The notes under the pieces are model-generated. The model searched no databases. It saw nothing but the letters and a program-made list of their open reading frames with translations, and was not told the origin of the DNA. From assembly GCF_030272615.1 (NCBI RefSeq), contig NC_081410.1, positions 573,635,241 through 573,699,240 of the forward strand: a stretch of 64,000 nt of DNA, in the 5' to 3' direction. The translations under genes were made by a program, and so were the position numbers. The DNA comes from Cryptomeria japonica (lineage: Eukaryota; Streptophyta; Pinopsida; Cupressales; Cupressaceae). The stretch's first letter is position 1; every line of letters starts with the position of its first letter. This document shows, piece by piece, positions 59,119-64,000 of the stretch.

Positions 59119-60138
59119 TATGGTGTTGTAACACATGCGTAGCTCAATTAGGACGCCACATGACCACGAACAACATCATGTGACCCCTTAGCATGCCACA
59201 TGACCCATTACAAGAATATGATGTCTCAAGGGGTCATATGGTGTCCTAGTGGTTGATGTGGTGTTGTACCACATGTGTGGCACCATTAGGACCCCACATG
59301 ACCCCTAACGACACCATATAACCCCTTAGCACACCACATGACCCCTGAGGACCATATATTGTCCTAAGGGGTCCTATGGTGTCCTAAGACTTTATATGGT
59401 GTTCTAACACATGTGCAGACCCATTAGAACCCCACAAGAATCCTAATGACATCATATGACCCCTTAACATACCACATGACCCCTTAGGACCATATGATGT
59501 CCTAAGGGGTCATATGGTAGTCTAAGGGGTCATATGGTGCTCTAACACATGTGTGGCCCCATTAGGACCCTGAAGACCTATAACGACACCATATGACCTC
59601 TTAGCACATGACATGTCCCCTTAGGACCATATGATATCTTAGGGGGTTGTATGATGTCCTAAGGGGTCATATGGTATTCTAACACATGTGTAGACCCATT
59701 ATGACCCCTTACGACCATGTATGATATCCTAAGGGGTAATATGGTGTTGTAACATATGTATGGACCAATTAGGACTCCACATGACCCCTAACAACATCAT
59801 GTGACCCCTTAGGACCCCACATGACCCCTAACAACAACATAAGATCCCTTAGCACACCATACGACCCCAAGTAGGACCATACAATATCCTAACACATGTA
59901 TGGACCAATTAGGACTCCACATGACCCCTAACAATATCATGTGACCCCTTAGGACCCCACATGACCCCTAACAACAACATAAGATCCCTTAGCACACCAT
60001 ACGACCCCAAGTAGGACCATACAATATCCTAACACATTGTATGGTATCCCAAGGGGTCGTATAGTTTCCTAAGGGTTATGATGGTGTCCTAAGGGGTCAT
60101 ATGGTGTCCTAAGGGGTCATACACTGTCCTAAGAGGTC
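59119..60138. repeat. Satellite array, block 3
   Basis: Begins with a type B monomer (GCTCAATT, 59131), following type A in block 2, then C (59282), D, E, A and B, so the higher-order phase is unbroken across 42 kb of inserted DNA. A very clean hairpin lies at 59476-59513. The last part carries a recent 140-bp tandem duplication (~59755-60035). The array ends about 60138, where copia-like sequence begins. Confidence 0.88.
59755..60035. repeat. 140-bp tandem duplication within the satellite
   Basis: The sequence from TGGACCAATTAGGACTCC (59761) to CAATATCCTAACACAT recurs at 59901 at a 140-bp period, with only one difference by eye (ACAACATCATG against ACAATATCATG). Other monomers in the array differ far more, so this copy event is recent. 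Confidence 0.85.
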
Positions 60139-60229
60139 ATGTCTTCTATGAGAAATATTTGGCACTTCTTGGCACTTAGATGTTTTATTTTTCACATCTA
60201 GTGTTGCCATCAATACCAAAGGGTGAGAT
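60139..60229 (+). mobile_element. 3' internal remnant with PPT, upstream of the F LTR
   Basis: About 90 bp, ending GCCATCAATACCAAAGGGTGAGAT, which is the typical 3' internal end and PPT of a plant copia element (compare GCCAAAGGGGGAGAT in element E), directly before the LTR start. It should not be there if this LTR were a plain 5' LTR. Confidence 0.65.
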
Positions 60230-61342
60230 TGTTGGCAATATGGAGGAATTGATTATGTGTTACTTTGATGTTTAGTCATTGATGTCAACACTAGTTGTTA
60301 TGGTTGGTTACCGACAGACAGGTTTTGGTTACCAGTAGAGGAACTAGTGTTATCGGTAAGGGTTTAAAGTTTTACCGGTAGAGCTTTTACTGAGAAACTT
60401 TGATAGAATGCATAAGTGGTATTGGTGTGGCTTCTAGATGGAAGTTAGGATGCAAAAGGTGATCCTTGATCATGGCTTGACTGATTGGAGACATCACTTT
60501 GGCATGGTGGACCCAGATTAGGTCTGGTACCTATCTAGGTTATGGATCAGTATCATGTTAACGTGTTCTCTACACATTACCAAGATATTTTATGGATTGG
60601 TTAATTTTGTTTTTATCTTAAGCTGACATGGCATATCATTGTAATATGGATGTATGTAATGATCTTATTGTAATATCTTTTAGGTGGCCGACCTAATTGG
60701 TTTAGGCCTTATGGTTTGTATAAATTGATGTAAGATGTCATTGTAGATTAGGATATGGGAATGTAATATGTGTCGTGGTCGTGGAATGAAATATCATATG
60801 TGAAGGAGATCGAGTCAATCATAGGTGATTGAATTGGGTTTAAGTAAAAGTTCAAAGGCCTCCGGTATTGAGCTTAACCAAGACTGTAATCAAGCATAAT
60901 AGATGTTGTCTCTGGCAGTTCATTCTTCTGGATTTTTGTCCAATTATCTTGAGGTGGTTATATCCTTTCTGTAGTCAGTGAGACTCCTTTGTAATGAGTA
61001 GTATGCTCTAGGTAGTGTGCCTTTCTACATGTGCAGGCCCCTTATTATATCACATACTTTTTGCAGAAGTGTCATCTGACTATGGGTAGGCTTCCCACCG
61101 TGGTTTTTCCCTTTACTAGGTTTTCCACATACAAATCATGGTGTTATGTGGTATGGTTGCATTGTGTTAATTCTCCATTTCATTCTTAATTTTTATTGCT
61201 TACCAGTATCTATTTCTGCTATTCCAGTATTGAATGTTTATGTGCTTCGGTTAAAGGTTATAAAGTGGTTTGATTAATATAATTTGTTGACAACTAATTC
61301 ACCCCCCTCCCCCCTCTTAGTTGTCCTTCGGTTATCCTGATA
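60230..61342 (+). repeat. LTR of element F (Ty1/copia)
   Basis: Starts TGTTGGCAATATGGAGG, ends near TTATCCTGATA, followed by a PBS. It has a poly-C run (CACCCCCCTCCCCCC near 61300) as in the E LTR. It differs in sequence from the E LTR, so it is another family. Confidence 0.8.
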
Positions 61343-61344
61343 AT

Positions 61345-61358
61345 TGGTATCAGAGATT
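61345..61358 (+). other. Primer binding site of element F
   Basis: TGGTATCAGAGATT, the initiator Met tRNA type, with one base changed against the canonical ...GAGCTT. Confidence 0.85.
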
Positions 61359-61400
61359 TGGTCCTCTTTTACAGAATCTTAACCACTTGAGGTAGATCCT

Positions 61401-62763
61401 ATGGCAACTAATACTTCAAATCCACCGACAATGATTTTTCAGAAGAGAAATCCCTAAGCTTGATGGAACAAATTATGGGATTTGGAAAATCCGAATGGAG
61501 ACTCATCTTAGATATCTTGGCAAGGATATTTGGGAGATCACTGAGAAAGGATATACACCTTATGATCTAGCATGTGGCAATCCTGCTCTTGTAGACTTGG
61601 ACAAGAATATTGAAAATGATTGCAGAGCTAGAGAAGCCCTCTTGTGTGCACTCACTGATCAACAAATCATGGGATTGACTGATAAATCATCTGTAAAGGT
61701 TATGTGGGATAAATTGGAAACTCTGAATGAAGGTGATCGTACTGTCAAAATTGCAAAACTTGATGGTTATCAGGTAAGATATGAGAACTTGAAGATGGAA
61801 GATAATGAAATAATTGCTAAATTTATGGAAAGAGTAAATAAGATTGTCATGGGAATTCAATGTTGTGGAGGATCTCTGAGTGAAGATGAAATAGTTTCCA
61901 AAGTCTTGAGAGCCCTTCCACTGGCTTACAATATGAAGGCGACTACAATTAATGAATTGATAATAATGGTAAACACTTCAGTTAAAAGAGATATTTTGAT
62001 TGGGAAATTATCTGCTTTTGAGCTTGAAGAATTTGGACCCTCTGGAGCTGCAAAGTCTAAACCTTCTTTATATGCATCATCATCTACCAAAAAAAGTGAT
62101 TGGAAAGCCCTGTAGGCAAAATAATAGGAAGATATGAGGAAAGAGGATGAATATTTTGAGCAACTTGAAGCCTTATTTTCTAGAAGAGTACCTAAAGGAT
62201 CGACAAGAAGTAAGTATGAAGGAAAATCACCTTTTAAATGTTTTGCATGTAATAAGATTGGTCATTTTGCATCTAGATGTCCTGAAAGGAATGCGAGATT
62301 TGAAGTAAGAGTTAAGAAAACATTTAAGCCTAATCAGAATAGATATAGATTCAAGAAAAGAAAACAATGCTACATAGAAGATGAGGAAGGAGTAAGTGAT
62401 GACTCTAAGGGTGAACTGGCAATAGACTCTACTAGTGGATCTGGAAATGTAAAGGAATGGGTGTTCTATGCTTTAAAGGAAGATGAACCAGAACTGGCTA
62501 TCAAGAATGAAGAAATGGCCTTGTCAGCAAAAGTTGAAGACAAGGATGAATGGATAATTGATAGTGGATGCTTGCATCATATGATTGGAGATAAAAGAAA
62601 ATTTATGTCCCTACAAGAATACAATGGTGGTCAAGTCAGATTTGGAGATGACAAAGCATGTATGATCAAAGGTAGAGGTATTATTTCTCTAGATGGCAAG
62701 CATAATACTGATAATGTCTATTATGTAGAAGGTTTAAAGAATAATCTTTTAAGTGTTGGTTAA
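61401..62763 (+). pseudogene. Gag and protease of element F
   Basis: ATG at 61401; a frameshift follows near 61440-61460, after which IPKLDGTNYGIWKIRMETHL is readable. Gag core: RAREALLCALTDQQIMGL and GGSLSEDEIVSKVLRALPLAY. A TAG (62113) interrupts before the zinc knuckle CFACNKIGHFASRC (62239-62280) and the protease site WIIDSGCLHHMIGDK at 62551 onward. The open piece ends with TAA at 62761 (SVG*LVD). The arrangement closely parallels element E. Confidence 0.9.
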
Positions 62764-64000
62764 TTGGTGGATAAGGGATTCCAACTTTAGTTTAAAGAAA
62801 GAAAATACAAAATCATTAACAAAACTAGTTTGGAGATTGCAACTGGTACACAGACTGGAGGTAATATCTTTCACTTGAACACTGGTAATAAGACATGTCT
62901 GATTGCTCATATTGATTAAAGTTGGTTATGGAATAAGAGGTCGTGTCATGTTAATTTTGATTGTATTATTAAGATCAGTTCAACAAAGGTAGTTAGAGAT
63001 ATACCTAAGATTATAAAGCCTCATAATCTCGTATGTAAGGAATGTCAATTGGGAAAGCAAGTTAGAACTTCGTTTAAGAGCATATATGATAAATCTAATG
63101 ATGTGCTTGATTTGATTCATACTGATTTATGTGGTCTAGCAAGGACTAGAAGCTTTCAAGGTGATAGATATTTCATGCTAATAATTGATGATTAATCTAG
63201 AATGATGTGGGTGACTTTTCTAAAGGAGAACTCTGAAGCTTTTGAGAAATTCAAGATCTTTAAAGCAAAGGTGGAAATAGAAACTAGATTGAAAATAAAA
63301 TTTCTAAGATCAGATCAAGGTGGTGAGTTCACTTCTCATAAATTTAACAGTTTTTGTGAGACAAATGGAATTAGGAGATAGTTATCTGTACCCTGGGCTC
63401 CTTAGTAGAATGGAGTAGTGGAAAGGAAGAATAGAACCATTTCAAAAGCAGCAAGAACCATGATGATGGAAGCCAAATTGCCTCACATCTATTGGAGAGA
63501 AGCAGTTAGTACAACAATCTACACATTCAGTAGAGTTCATATCAAAGGTGAAACTGGTAAGACCCCTTATGAATTATGGTTTGGACATACACCTACTATT
63601 AAATATTTTAGAATTTTTGGAAGTAAATGTTATATCAAAAGGGATGATTCAATTGGAAAGTTTGATCCTAGATGTGATGAAGGGATATTTCTTGGATATT
63701 CAACTCAAAGAAAAGCATATAGATGTTATAACAAAAGATTGCATAAAATTGTGGAGAGCATAAATCTAAAAGTGGATGAGCAATACAAAAATCAATCTAT
63801 ATCATATGACAGGGAACCAGTAGTGGAAATGATCATAACTTAACCGACAATGTCTCAATCGGTAAAAGACACTGAGACAATTACACCGATATAATTAGAA
63901 AATTCAACTGTGACTGATGATTAGAACAATGAACCTGAAGTTCAAAAGACACCAAGGTATGTAAGATTAAATCATTCTGAAGATCAAATCATTTAAGATA
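62764..64000 (+). pseudogene. Integrase of element F, running off the window
   Basis: The pre-integrase part CKECQLGKQVRTSF is followed by the core with LIHTDLCGLARTRSF, FLRSDQGGEFTSH and NGVVERKNRTISKAA, giving D, D and E. Then YFRIFGSKCYIKRDD and GIFLGYSTQRKAYRC. Stops at 62918, 63194, 63379, 63403, 63406 and 63841 break the frame. RT and RNase H would lie beyond 64000. Confidence 0.88.

Overview
This window reads as intergenic heterochromatin from a large plant nuclear genome. A gymnosperm (conifer) is my best guess, inferred from the density and decay of the LTR retrotransposons, not proven. I see no intact host gene, tRNA, rRNA or CRISPR array. Almost everything is a retrotransposon, a foldback element, a satellite or a microsatellite, and every long coding region carries premature stops. 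Element names A to F are mine.

Layout. 1-2820: 3' end and 3' LTR of a Ty3/gypsy-like element (C). It abuts a truncated transposase-like pseudogene on the minus strand (2821-4578). About 4870-11195: a large foldback structure. It has ~0.86 kb inverted arms (7000-7880 and 10190-11045), an AT-rich spacer, and outer zones holding short palindromes. Its left outer zone is expanded by a 1.3 kb homopurine GA minisatellite and a very CpG-rich block (6320-6760), and its right zone by CA/TATGTG microsatellites.

11588-60138: an original satellite array blown open by insertions. The satellite has ~102-140 bp monomers in a five-monomer higher-order repeat of about 650 bp, and each monomer can form a hairpin. 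Three blocks (11588-14795, 16404-16631, 59119-60138) stay in phase across the insertions. Insertions in order: (i) a 1,608 bp presumed solo LTR (14796-16403, TSD ATATG); (ii) element D (16632-59113, Athila-like Ty3/gypsy); (iii) inside D's 5' LTR, element A (17251-42523, Tat-like Ty3/gypsy, TSD GTAGG); (iv) inside A's 5' LTR, element B in reverse orientation (18384-26261, TSD CTAGT), a non-autonomous element with only Gag and protease; (v) inside D's gag, element E (44748-52537, Ty1/copia, TSD GGTCA). From 60139 to the right edge lies another Ty1/copia element (F), whose LTR has element-internal sequence on both sides.

How the parts fit. A, D, E and F once encoded the full retrotransposition set (capsid, protease, integrase, reverse transcriptase/RNase H); F is cut by the window edge before RT. 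B carries capsid and protease only and must have borrowed RT and integrase. A carries a G-patch-like segment after protease, a second archaeal-type RNase H typical of Tat elements, and an antisense plant-mobile-domain pseudogene between integrase and its 3' LTR. D carries a decayed extra ORF in the env position between two polypurine tracts. Premature stops fall mostly as TAG where the family has CAG (Gln), as expected if methylated CHG cytosines deaminated over time.
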